Shown one piece after another: positions 1 to 13,432 of a stretch of DNA of 64,000 nt (the first letter of the stretch is position 1; every line of letters starts with the position of its first letter). Source of the stretch: Thysanoteuthis rhombus (lineage: Eukaryota > Mollusca > Cephalopoda > Oegopsida > Thysanoteuthidae); the NCBI GenBank assembly GCA_963457665.1, contig OY735227.1, forward strand, positions 46,105,959 through 46,169,958, read 5' to 3'. Below the pieces are notes generated by a model, which was not told where the DNA came from, searched no databases, and was given only the letters and a program-made list of their open reading frames with translations. The translations under genes and the position numbers were made by a program.

Positions 1-899
1 GTTATTAATCACATATTTCAGAATGACTTACTACAGGAGGTCTATAATATTTCACTGATAAATTGTAATCTGTGAATAAATAGTTCAATAATCAACTTAT
101 AATCTCTCAATTTAAATTGTTGTGGTTCACATATTTTTCTTATTCGTTTCATTAGTTGTGTACAAGGCGAGAAGTTTGATATGAAAAATCAAGCTCCAAA
201 TTGATGGATTGCATTATACTCAAGTGTAAAATAATGATGAAATATATTACTGATTTTTAGCTACAAGAAGTGGGGATAACATCATATTCAAGATCACATT
301 GTACTCAAGTACATATGGTATCTACAAAAGCAATAAATGTAACCTTCTTTCTAAAAGAAAAAGGTGATTGCAAAAAATCAGTCCTAATCAAAAGATCCAT
401 TTTTGACAGACCAATGGTTAAACTTAGCCCAATTTTTTCTACTAGGCCTGAGGGTTCACACATTTTACTCGAGCTAGTATCAAATTTGCCCTCGTGGGAA
501 GGTGAATAAATTATATTAGACTGAATATCCTCATGGCTTAACAAGTGGAGTAAATTGCTATAAAAAAAAAAAAGAATGAAGTGTGGAATATCAAGTATTG
601 TTTAATTTGATTTGTTTATAAAAAGAGATATTTGTGATTTTTAGAGATTTTTTTTAACAATTAAATGTATACACATAACATAACAGAAAATAAATGTCAT
701 TCTTCCTCTTACTCTCAGCTCTTCTCTATGAACAATATCGAAGTACCCACTGTTAGCAAAATAAAGTATTTCAACTCAATATTTCCTGTTTACTCTCCCC
801 TCCTCTCTATGAATGATAAGAAGTTCCCACTCACTCTGCAATTGAGCCGTTCTTTATCAGCAGCCAGTGGATTCAGCTGAAAAAAGCGAGCACAAAATG
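1..899. other. Upstream flank, no gene recognised
   Basis: AT-rich DNA with only short ORFs on both strands, none resembling a known protein. CpG is not strongly depleted here, unlike most of intron 1. It may be distal promoter sequence. Confidence 0.5.
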
Positions 900-1781
900 T
901 CTACTTTAGCGTGAATTTACATTATAAATCGAACCCTCTCGAAGCATGTTTAGAAGGAGTGATTTTGGAAAACTTATTAGCAAAAAAAATACCAGTACAC
1001 AGAAAATTTCGTTGGGTTATGTTGCGTCATTTCAGGCTGTCACAGACATACCTAGAGTCAAAGGGACAGACAGACTCTTAGTGAATTATAATAAGATACT
1101 TGGGTTTTTTGTTTTGTTTTTATAAATCTTCTTTTGGCAGCCTCCTCAACTACATGCTAACCAGACCGTAGTCTTCTTCACACGCACCCGGTGAACAGAA
1201 ATATACATACACACATACAAACACATTATAAACCCACAGTACTACTATTACAACAATCAAGTAACAGCAATCGCTCATACTTGAGCAGGTCCCTAACTAA
1301 CAACAGGGCTGCATTTATGGCAATTTTATCTCGAGCTAAACGCGTTTGTTATATTTAATGACGATATATTGATACATAAAGCGAATTTGCTTTATTTGTG
1401 AGGAAACAACGGCCAGGATCGTCCACAACTTTATTTCAAACAAATTACTCAGTAGAATCGCAAAATATTGTATGCGTATGCATGATCGGAACATCATTCA
1501 CATGTTATGTTAATAACCCAGACACGTTTACGTCTTATGAACCAGCAGCCCTTTATTAAACCACTATTGCACGACATGGTAGTAGTTTTGTACTGAATAC
1601 AAGACTACAATGCAAATTTGTATTCGATATTTAAACAGCTTATAACAAACAAACGAAAAATGGAAAGAAGATAAACTGAGAACGTTTGATTTATTGATAT
1701 TTTTAATTTATAACAACAAGTGAGAAGGAGAAAGGAACCTCAAAACGCAAACAAGTGCTTGCTACAGTAACAACAAGAAAG
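900..1781 (+). promoter_or_regulatory. Putative promoter and 5' UTR region of exon 1A
   Basis: This stretch precedes the ATG at 1782 and is CpG-normal: about 22 CpG by eye in 1321-1860, against about 4 in 780 bp at 8161-8940. No clear TATA box or start site can be assigned. Part of it (about 960-1075) resembles repeat family C, sharing the string TACACAGAAAATTTC with 44140. An AC-rich run lies at 1197-1232. The promoter role is inferred from position and base composition only. Confidence 0.4.
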
Positions 1782-1849
1782 ATGTGTCGTCAAGCAAAAC
1801 GACTTTTCCCGGATAGTCTTCGTTCAGAATTTAAGCTTCGTCTACTCAA
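1782..1849 (+). CDS. MMD: MMD-like exon 1A (coding part, start codon)
   Basis: The ATG at 1782 has A at -3 and is the first in-frame ATG after the stop at 1704-1706. The exon codes for 22 residues beginning MCRQAKRLFPDSLRSEFK and ends in phase 2 (AA). The donor GTGAGT at 1850 is a perfect consensus. Joined to exon 2 it reads LRLLK-LMNSRAG, which aligns with the RFMNHRA stretch of vertebrate MMD. It is 47 kb from exon 2 and short, so this call rests on phase, donor strength and the CpG-normal setting. An alternative first exon is at 32468-32613. Confidence 0.72.
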
Positions 1850-4800
1850 GTGAGTTTTATTACTTATTTTCATCTTTTTATTTACTGCAGACATTACATT
1901 TATTTATCAGTAAATTTATTAGTATCTGGAGTTGTAAAGACAGACACAAAGTAAGGGTCCAGTTTTGTATTATACGTTCTCTGTCGATCACCCCTTAAAG
2001 AGCCAATTCACTCGCTTCCCCTAACGAAAGTTACTTTCTCTCAAAAACGAAAAAATTCTGTAAGAAACAAAAGATGGATTTAGTCAAAGCAGTTCATACT
2101 ATATAGGGAATATTCTTTTCAGAACTGTTTTTACTTTGGTTTTTCACACCGAATCTTGACCATACTTGTATTCTAAAGTAAATTTCGATCAAGATTCAGA
2201 AAATACCAAAAATGGCTAAAAAAAATGAAATTTTTTTTTCTCGTGTTGTAATTTTACGTGCATTTAGTATGTAGGACCCTCGCCTTTTCCAGAAATTTGT
2301 CATTTTGCAGAAAATTAATTAATTCAAGCCTTTATGGTGTGGGTTTTCTTCACTCACAGCGTAATGATAAATTGGACCGTCACTTTCCGTCCTTCGTACG
2401 GAACTGCGGATGTGAGGTATTCGCCTACTTCGTTTATCATCATGATGGAGTGTTGTCTCCTCACAGTATTTCTGAAATTTTGAAAATAATGTACCCTTTA
2501 AAAATATATTTCAGTTAAGCACCCACTGACCAGCGTATGGTACAAAAAAACCGGAAGTGGTTGAATACTGCGCCAAGTCTAGATTCACTTTAATCTAGTC
2601 GAAAAAAAAAATTCTGCCAATAATTTTGTGCTTTTTAAGCGTAGAATCTTCGAGGAATTTGCTAGTTTTTCGAAAAATCGATTTTCCAAAGGTTTTAGCA
2701 CGGGAGAGGTTCTATTTACAATGTAACTGTATGGTAAACGAGATCTCTACTTTCCGTCCGTTGTACGGAAGTGAGGCTTCGAAGTATATTGTTACGTCCC
2801 TTTGTTCATTTCTCTACGTTCCATTTTTGTTGAAAATCAAACAGTTTAAGTATTTTTGTGCTCTCATTAAGGTCCAGTCTCGGGAGGGGTGCATGAAAAA
2901 ATTTAACAGCACTTGGTTGCTATTTTGAATGCTGTGATGGAACCTCATTGTTTCAGGGATTTTGCATGACTGAGATTTTTAAAATTAAAATTTGCTTCAT
3001 TGTTTCAAGAAGTATGCATGACCGACGTCTCACAAATTAACATTTTACAAAATCTCACGTACCCCTTGGTGAACTACTAAGTACCCCATGGGGTATTCCG
3101 TACTCTCTTTAGAAAAACATTGTAATGATCAGTAAGATGACATTATTTTCCATTCGATTTCCTATTCTATTTTTTTCGTACGTGTCGTCTTTCTTCTTGG
3201 AGTCTGATATTGACCAAGTGACTTTGTGTTGCTGGCCCCACTACAAAAATCCATTTTAAAATCTTCAATCATTCAAATAATCTACAGGTTGAGATTCGGT
3301 TTATTGATCTGAAGTTTTTTTTTGTTCTTTTTTTTCTTGAAAAAAACATTTTTTTTCAACTTACGTAGTAAGTATAAACTCATTTAACAACATCTAAACT
3401 TTTTTTCCACACATCTTTCCTTTGTTGAGAAAAAAATAACTTGTATAGAGAAAGCGAGTGAACGACTTATTACGTGGAATTGGATTCTTTCTTTGCGACA
3501 CCGATGTTCAATTTACTTTATAAATACTTGCTAAACTGGACCCTTACTTTATATCCACCTACGCAAGTATGGCCATCTGTTTTAGCTGTATATTTGCATG
3601 ATAAATGAATCAAAACCCCTACTTCAGAGCCAAGCAAATATGGCTGCCTATTATTGCAGCTCCGCACAGGGAGCTAATATCGGTCGATTCCTAATACCTA
3701 CCACCTAAAGTTTTGGGAGTTCGACGACTTGGAAAAAATTAAATAGGATTCATTTATTTAAGATGGTCGAGGGGTTTTATACATCAGGAGTAATCTGATC
3801 TCTGTGTCAGGAGCGGACTGACAGTGATCTGGGTCCCCAGGCAAAAATGGTTATGGGGCCCCTCAACACTTACTTCTTAGCCGCTTGGGGACCGCTCAGT
3901 CCATTGCTTGCTAGATTCATTCAACGAAAATCGTTAGACCGCAACTATTTCCGTGGTGAAGGGTAAGGGTTGCTGCATTACTAAATGTATATTCAGGAAA
4001 TGAATTTTATTCTCTCAAACTGCTAACCACACTGTATTAGCGGTGTGTTGATATTTTTTCTTGAGAGCCTCCACCCAAATTCATAAAATCGCTAATTTTT
4101 TTTTAAAATAGGGTAACCCTAATATCGGCAAACATAATTTAGTAGAAGATATCGGCATCAACATGAATAAAGTGCATGGGTACTTGTTAGAGTCAATGAA
4201 TTCAACTTCTGAAGTTACGCTCTGTAATACTGGAGCACTTACCTTCTAAGATGGAAATGTTACCGTGTTGTGATCAGAGGTGTTTGACGCTACGCAAGCG
4301 ATCACTGTAGTGTGTAAATCGTTGCAAAGCAAGACTTCACAATGCTCTCGTTAATTATATAAGATCTCCCCCGACTGGTAGCTTGAATGAATTTATCATA
4401 TTAAATGCGAGTCCTCTAACTCCCCAAACTTATAGTGGCCGATATTACGGAACTGACCGTCCGGAATCCTCCCCTAAAAGATTTGTAATATCGACCACTT
4501 TTTTGAAGGCAGGATCAGGACTAGAATCATTACTACCAACCAAAAGTGTTCCTATTCTGATCTATAAAAGTATGGGTTTGATGAAACTTTTAAAATCCAT
4601 AGTGTCACAAATTGAGTTTGTCGATACGGTAGGTGAAAATTCGGTAAATACCAAAATTCTTTGAAAAATGAGAGGGGGAAAAATGCTGTAATTTTGTGTT
4701 TCTCTTTAAATGGAAGAGAAAAGTTTCTATGAATTATGGAAGATGCCAACCTCGGATTATTAGCCCCCCTCCCTAAAAAAAACAAAAAAACGGTGATGAT

Positions 4801-5961
4801 CCCACCAATGCAACATGTTGGTGATCTTTTTTGTATTAACATCATTAATAATTTGACACTACTTTAGTTCTCTGGTCTGCTTTGACGTTCGTAATACTAA
4901 AACAAGTGTGCACATTAATTCTCTTCTTCCCCTTGTTATGAATTGAATCGAGTTATTTCTTCGAATGGTTTTCATTACTATTACCAATGCCAGGGGTCAA
5001 AATGTTGGAATATTCTTAAAACATCTCTCGAAGTAGAGTCAAATTTTAGGTTAAATTTTCAGATCAGTTGACAAGTAAAAAAAATGTCATTAGAATATCA
5101 AAGAAGCCTGACAAGGAATGTTGCCGAATACTTCGAAGCCTCAATTCTGTACAACGGACTGAAAGTAACGGTCCAGTTTACATACACACTGTAAATAGAA
5201 CTCCCTTCGTAAAACCTTAAAAAAAATCTTCTAAAAACTAATTCCATTGACTAACCAAATTTTATTTAAATTACAAACGATGTTTTAAAAATCAAGTTCA
5301 AGTACAAAAATGAAATCTTGGAATAAGATATATTAAAACGATGTATAAAAAACATAAACAAAGAAAAGAAAATTCATGTGCCTCGAGATTTTAGGGTGGG
5401 TTGGGGAGCTCGGCTCCTTGACCCCCCCCCAAAAAAAATCAATGAGATTTGATGAAAAAGGTACGTTTTGCAACAAATAGACACGCACTATCACTCAGTT
5501 GGTGAAAAACAATGCAATGGGCTGAATTATTATGCAATTCACGTCAGTAGAAATATATCTTTGTTATTGTATAATGTCTGTAGAAATACTGTAATTGAAC
5601 TAATATTTATTAAGCTTTCCGGGGGTCTGGGGGCGTTTTCTAATAGACTCTATCTCCCCACCCTCGGTTACACCTTTGAGTAGTTCCTTATGTAATTCCA
5701 CCCACGCACGTTCTGTAATCTGAATCTGCCAGGTTAACTGTATTTTGTGTGAAGTGGTACCAGTTTATTACTTGATTATTGTTATAAATTAACCCCCCAA
5801 TTTATAACCATGTTTTTCTGTGTTAGAAATGGCAAATTTGGGGGCATGGGCGAATCGGTGATCGGGAAAAGATACAAATATTTTTTTCAAAATGACATGA
5901 GTACTATTTTGATGAAATAAACTTTGACTGTAAAAGTAACATTTTATTGCAGCATGCATTT

Positions 5962-6011
<50 letters not shown>

Positions 6012-9000
6012 TATAATTTGATGAAACTGAATAAGATTATTTGTAAGCCAGAAGTTTCTCTCTCTCCATACATTTGCATGCCTTGTGTTCGTAATGAATC
6101 ACCGTTGCCCCACAAATCGCCCAGCCAACCAGCCTATAAATTCTTCTCTCTTTGCTCTTCTGTATGTCTCTCAATGCACTCCTGGTCACATCTTTTTACC
6201 TACAACTTGGAAAATTTTCATTAGTACTCCATTAGGCACTATCTAAAATTTTTTTTGTTTTCTTTTCTTTAAAAAAAAGTGCTGTTTTTTCTCTCTATCA
6301 ACAATACTCAAATCTGGTGCTGGTATTTTTAAGATAATTTTTGATAAAAGATATATTTTTCTCAGATAATAAGTTCTGGTACACGTGCTGGCTGCGATGA
6401 TTCATTTATGCAAGGTACAGATATTAAGTTCTCATCTAGCTTTACCCTGTGCACTACCACACAATGCATGTATGCATATTTTGGCATGTTGTATATTGTC
6501 TCTGTCTTTATTTGAGGCTATTTAAACAGCTATAACAACATGTTCGACTTCTGCTTTATGGCACTGAGCAGAATACCTGCTTGTTTTGTTGTTGCATTGA
6601 ATATTATGCAACACTAGGTAGCAGTGAACAAGGTGTGTGTGTGTGTGTGTGTGCAAACCTCCCTCCTCTTCTCTTGGTGGGCATGCAAGTCTTCCCGCTC
6701 ATTATTTATTTATATTAATTAACTACCTGCTCATCTTCCTCGTTACTGATTATCTTGATGATCTGCTTATTCAGAATTAATTGATCAATAATTGTCCATT
6801 TTTTTCTTCATCGTGATATTTTCCCTATTACTCTTTTCTTGTATGACTGCAATTATCTCCTGCTGAATACTGCTTCTATCTTGTTGCTGCTGCCTTGTAT
6901 GTGTGCGCATGTGCACTGGTTATTTTGTTATTTATTTATACCTCACTTGTAAACATACTAGCAGAATATCTGGTGTTGCTCAGGCTGAAAAGTAGCTATA
7001 AATGGCACGGACATGTTGTTAATTTGACATGATAAAACATTTTTGGATTCCCTATGAAAAGTTATTTTCCATATTAGAAATGAAATTGTTTTCCATCACA
7101 TTTATAGCAGTTCAGTGTCTAATACATTCTTCAAGGTAACACATTTTAGGGGTACCTTAATCAATACCTCTGGCTACAATGCACCATTCAGGAATATACT
7201 TTCCCCATCCAGTATTTAGTTATGGCCACCTTTTCCACTACCGCTTCATTCCAAGATTCAATGTAACAAAGTTGAGCAGAGGAGAATAGGGACATTTCCC
7301 CAAGGGAGATTGTATTGCATTGAGTTCTTGGAAATCAAGGATAATTATGTTTATTCATTGACCATTTTATGAAACAAACTTTACATAAGATGAATGCCTT
7401 TAGCATCAGATTAAAGAGTTGAGATCATAATATCTACATGGTAGGTGCATACCAGGGTTTCTCAAACTCTTTTGATGAGACAAATCTTTTTACTCATTAT
7501 TATAAAAAGAAATAGGTACTGAGACTATATATTGGTCTTTTGTTGTAATCTAACAGTAGCTAAAACATAGTAACAAATAAAGACAAAAAATGTCAAAAAT
7601 TGCAACATACTATTAATTTATAAATTTTACAGTGTTAATAATGAAAAATAAGATTACTTATCAGAAATTTAAAATAGCTGAATTTATTCTAAAAAAAAGA
7701 TAGTGAATAGCATCAATCCATTTTGCTATAAGCACCAGAGGGAGTGCATCTTTTAGAGAAATCTAAAAAAAGGAATTCAGTTGTATTCTTTTCAAAAAGA
7801 TTTTCTAATATTTGAGCATTCCCCAACAATCTTTGTAACCCCCCCATTCCTGAGGTTCCAACCCCTACTTTGAGAATCCCTAGTGTATACAAGAACATTA
7901 CAATCTTTTTTTCTCATAGCCCTCAAAATGGTTGACAGCAAGAAAGGCGTCTATCTGGAAAAATGTATATTTCTGAAAAGTCCACAACCATTATATTCTG
8001 CGTCATTTCTCTATATACCCATTTGTTTTTGATATTTGTAAATATTATGATTAGTTGATAAAAAAAGAACAAACAAGAACCATAAGTTCCATGATGCATC
8101 CACCATCTATAGTGGTAACAGAAGGGGAAGAAGTAAAGCAAGTAGTCTTTGTTTGGGTCGATTGATTCTCATACTTGTAAAATATGGCAGTATGGTAATA
8201 ATCCTAGAATATTATTTTCAATAAAATTCATAAATGGGTTTTATAAGAACAAAGATTCAGACCTTGAATGTTCTATTATGACAATAGCAGCTGGTAAAAA
8301 AATTAATCAGAAAGTGTTTAAATGATTTCACTTCTTTTCCTCACATCACACCTCTTCCTTCCTACTTCAGATGTTTAACATAAATGAGACTGACAGACTG
8401 ACTGACTGACCAAAAAGTATCTAATAGAGATATATAGACACATCTAATTGCTCCACCTATTTCTGCAAATGTTTCTTTTTCCTAAATTCATGGTAACCTG
8501 TTGAGTTTGAAGAGTCTCGTTTACTCAGCAGCATTGATTGGACTAATGGTCTTCAGTTCAGGAATCTAACCACTGAAATGTTCTTCTTCTAGACTAAAAC
8601 CATCTGTTGCTAAAGTTTCTATTTAATCTATTTTTAAACCCCATAACCCATTCAGTTGTTTGGACATCTCCAATAATCAACCGATTGTGTTGGGCACTTA
8701 TCAGGAGATGCACATTGTATATTTGTTTGCCTCGTATGTCTGCTCTTGAGGTTTTATTTTTGCATGTGTGCTATTAGAAACAGTCAATAAAAACTGTCAT
8801 CATAGGTTACTCCAGTTCTCAAGTTGGTCTGGCTGACTGACTGACTGGCTATGTATTTATCACACATAAAAACTGCACCAACGGAGCTAGAGGGTTGAAA
8901 ATTCATACATATCTATTTTTTTCTGTCTTTGTTTTGTTTTTGTTTTTCCTTCAAAATTCTACCTCTAAAGTGTCTTTTTTAGTGAAGGGTTCAATTTGCA

Positions 9001-10097
9001 ATGTAAGTTTTACTAAATTGATCCCCCATTTTGTATTTATTTATTTATTTTTTAAAAATCATACTTGTTAGTGAGCACAGCCCAACAAAAGTCAAGAAAA
9101 GTGATTTATTTATTGATCTCTCCCTTTTTCCTATTTCCAATTGATCACCCCTAACATGGCATACTGTCAAAAGACATTGGTCACATGACAGTTTCTATTG
9201 AATGACTAACCAGACCTGCTTTGAAAGGCAGTTTTAAGTAGAAGGGGAACTACAAGGAAACTGTTACTAACAATAAGTAAATAGACAGTTGATATTTTGG
9301 TGGAACCAAGGAAGGAAGGCTTATAGAACTCGAGGTACCCCAGGGCAAATAGAAAGCAAGAGAAGCGGTGGGAGGCAGCGGATAACCTACTTGAAAAGTT
9401 TGAGCAAATAGATGTCAAAATGAGTATCAGAAAGTGTAAAGGAACAATGGTTTCTGAAAGTGACAAAAGAAAGGCAAGTGTGGAGAGCCATGATTGCTCG
9501 CATCCTGATAGGACATGGCATATAGAGAAAAGGCATGAGTTATTTTGGAGAGACACACTAGGCCAATCATTTGCTCTTTCCCTATGATGAATTTCTAACC
9601 TACTTACAATGAATCTGTTTTCTCAAAAAATCATTCCTCCTTTTAAACTTCATTATAAAAGCTGGATCTGACCTGACTTTGACTCAAGACAAATATAGAT
9701 TTTGATATACATAATTTCATTGTATTAGTTTTGACTACTATTTACCTTCATCTTGATTTTTAGTTGTATTTTTTTTTATCACAACTCAACTGATTATTAC
9801 ACAATGGCAGCAAGCAAACAGCACAGATGGAAATTAAGAGAAAGCTCCCAATGAGATTCAAATTGGTATTCCTCTTGCTAGAGTGAAGCTTAGTTTATGC
9901 CCAGCTGCTTTGAGCTCTCCGTCACAAAAACTTTCATGGTCAGCAGAAGTCATATCTTACCTTTCGAACCTACCTTCTACTCTGATCATCATTGCCATGT
10001 TTGTTGTTTCTGAGCTAGTAGTACTAAAGCAGTTATTTTATTTTAGTTTGATCTAAGAAAATTAAAGAAACATCCCTTGCTTATCATCTTTAATCAA

Positions 10098-10147
<50 letters not shown>

Positions 10148-13100
10148 TTGTGTAGCAAATCCACTTCCTATTATATATTTCCAGCTCTACACTAAAACAA
10201 CTTGACTGTCGAAGTATAAAGTTGAATGTATCGAGCATTCTATGAAATAAATCCATCACACATCAGACATTGCTTTATATTATGCTATATTGCTAACCTG
10301 ATCTGTACTCTATGTATATATTCAGGAAGACAAATGGGTTGTTTTTCATTATCCAGATTGTCTAATCGACAGTTTCAATTTTTTTTTACAAAAGTAGATA
10401 AATACATAGTTTAAATTTGATTGAGTTATTTAATGAAAGCAAAGATATAAAACAACTGACAACTGTTTCTTTTTTCCAATCAAGAGTTTATGTAATCAAA
10501 GTGATATCTAACTTTTTATACAAAAAATATGTAAATTTTGTCAATTAGCAATTTCACTGATTCAGCATAACATATGCATTCTTTTCCCATTCTGCTTTGA
10601 ATGTGGTTGTTTCTTCTGTGTATTCAACAGAGGACATTGATTACATTGATTTGTTCTGATTGCATCAGATTATCAATTCATTTCTATCATAGATCAATGT
10701 ATTGATTGATTTATGGAAACCATCATACATTCTAAGATTCTTTCCAAACTCTTCTCTTCCAAGTAGCATACAAAATACATGAAGCAGATTTGGTTCACCA
10801 TCATTATCAGTCTTTTATTGTCCGTTGTTGGACGTAGACCTTCCCCAGGATCCGCCACGATTCTCTATCATAGGCGTCGCCAAGCCAGTATTTTCTGAAT
10901 TTGTCTAATTCATCTCTCCATCTTGTATTCTGTCAGCCTCGGTTTCGCATGTGATTTCTGAAGATCCATGTTGTGAGTTGTGATGTCCAAAATGATGAAA
11001 TTTTTGAGGTTTGTTTTTAATAAAGTAATTTTGGTCTTGATCTTCACTGACTCATTAACAGTACATATTTAGATTGATAAAATCAGAACTTGTTTGTCCT
11101 GTAAAGGCCAAATAGGGCCAATGGCAAGCAAGTATAGACCTCATAACTATAAAATGTAAACACAGTAATACCTCTCTTAGCACTGATTTGCTATAGTACT
11201 CTTTTTAAAAGATATTCCGTAATGAATATAGTAATGTTGAATTTCAGAAATAAATAATGATGAAAGACAGCATATGATAAATGGAAAACAGCTACCAGCA
11301 CTAATTTATCCCATCTTGTTGAGGCACAACAATGACATCAATTACAATAATACCCCACTGCCTAACAAGCTCATACTCTATCAGAAACCTTTTAGGAACC
11401 AGTGAATACATCACCCAATTACAATGTTGAAAGGCACAGTTGAATTTACTCAAGTCAAGCACTCCTGCACTGAAATTCTTTCTTTCACATTCCCCAAATT
11501 TTCATTGCTTCAATGATTCAATGGAATGAAAAGATACATCAAGCCCAGATCCCAATTTTGACTTGTGAAAATTGAGAAAAAAAATAGATAGGCCTATGAA
11601 GAAAGTAATGTGTCGGATGGCAGGAAATAAGTGGATGTTTTCTATTCATTATTTTAGCTAAAAAAGCACGTGTGCGGAAGGAAAATCTAGAAACTCTAAC
11701 CCTCCCCCCCCCAATTGTCCTCAGCTAGTTGAAAGAAAATTTGACTGAATTTTTCTACTAGAGTTACCAAATGGTATCAAAAAAAAAGAACCTGAATGGC
11801 TGTCAGTGGAGGGATACATTTGCACCCCTGAAAAAGTACTAAAACTCATTTAATCTACTCATTCACAATAATAGAGTAATATAAGTAATTTACCCAAAAG
11901 GACATATCTGAAGAATAAAAATTCCAGAATTACTTTTGGTTTAACTTCTGATTCCTTTTGGCTATAAGAAAAAAGATGGAGAGTTTAGTGATTTTTTCTT
12001 TTTTTGTCTGTGCTCTTTCGGAAAATGCGTTAATTGGGGTCATCCAACACATTTTGACTTAATCACCCTAAATTAGTGCAATTGGAAATAAAGAGTGGCT
12101 GCCCCCACTCCCCCAGAAAATATATCCTATTGTACCTCCTTGAAAAAGTGGCAGAGAATATGCCTTCTTTTTTCAATAGAAATATCATCTTTTCACTTTA
12201 AAATATCTTTTTTTTTTTAAATTTTTAGTTTACACTGTTTGCCTGGTATTGATAGCTTTTTGGAACTACATGAAATATATGAATTTTATTTTTGTATTTC
12301 TCATCATTATCCAAATGTGGAGTGTTTTGGTTTGTTTGTTTTTTTTTTGTTTTTTTTTTTTGGCTGATGAATGCTCAGTGGACCAATGAGTGAAATAGAC
12401 TTAATGTTGAGTCAGTGAAGGCCCTAATACTCACACAATACAATTCATATCTTTTTCTAATTTTCAAATGTTCCCCCGTTTCAATTGATTGCTGAAGATT
12501 TTTCGTTTTTGCATCTGGTAACCCTATATGAAAGTCAATTCACCATGAAACGTCTTTAATAAAAAAAAAATTGCTATCACCCTTTGAGGGTTGGAGAAAA
12601 TGTATGTTTCAAATGTCTGCTTTCTAGAAAAAAATGAATGGATTAATTGAACCAAATGTAGTTGGTCATTTTCTAAGTGAAGTCCCAGCACTTCGGAACC
12701 TTTTATTAAACTAGAAAGCCAGCACTGTGCACTAACTAAAAACTGAATGAAAATGAAGTGTAAATAAACAAGTGAGAGAACTTCAAATGTACACATATTG
12801 AGTTACTTCCCTTGAAATTGAAGTTTAGCTTTTTTCTATTAACTGTTCATTGTTAACCTCTTTTCCTGCAGAATGATAAAAAATAACATTGAAAGGGAAA
12901 TTATGAATCACTGCCACCTATGTATGCTTCTTCTTACGTCATGAAAATGCTAGCAATATAGATTGAACCATGAATTTATAATTAAAAATTTTTTTTTTAA
13001 ATTCCTAAAAACAGTTCTGGTTTGTCACTCAATAGAGACTGTCACGTAACTGAAGTCTTTTGGCAGCATGCCATGTTGTGGATGATCAATTTAAAAATTT

Positions 13101-13372
13101 GAAAGGGTAGGGGGTGATCAATGAATGTGACTTCTTTCATCTTTGTTTAGCCTACGATCACTAGTAAGTTCAAAATTTAAAGAAGACAATCATGAACACT
13201 GCTGGGCACAAACTTAGGATACAATTCAGCATGAATTTACTTTGTAAATTGACCCCCTCACTAAAACCCTTTTTATTTCTTATTTTAAAAAACAAAAACT
13301 GTTTTCCCTACTCATTGAGAGAAGTTAGTGTGCAAAATTTCAAGATTCTTCAAGTCTCTCTGTCTCTCTCTG

Positions 13373-13432
<60 letters not shown>

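Noticed and set aside
4383-4664. 93-codon + strand ORF in a CpG-normal region
   Set aside because: No recognisable similarity, and no donor in a phase that would make it a convincing alternative first exon.
5789-6224. Overlapping ORFs on both strands with Tyr-Ile runs
   Set aside because: The runs are the (TA)n microsatellite read in frame; the same applies to ORFs at 10062, 13192 and 23826.
9206-9556. 116-codon minus-strand ORF
   Set aside because: Hydrophobic Ser/Leu-rich translation of a purine-rich + strand; no motif, start context or splice support. The + strand frame is slightly more protein-like but also unrecognised.
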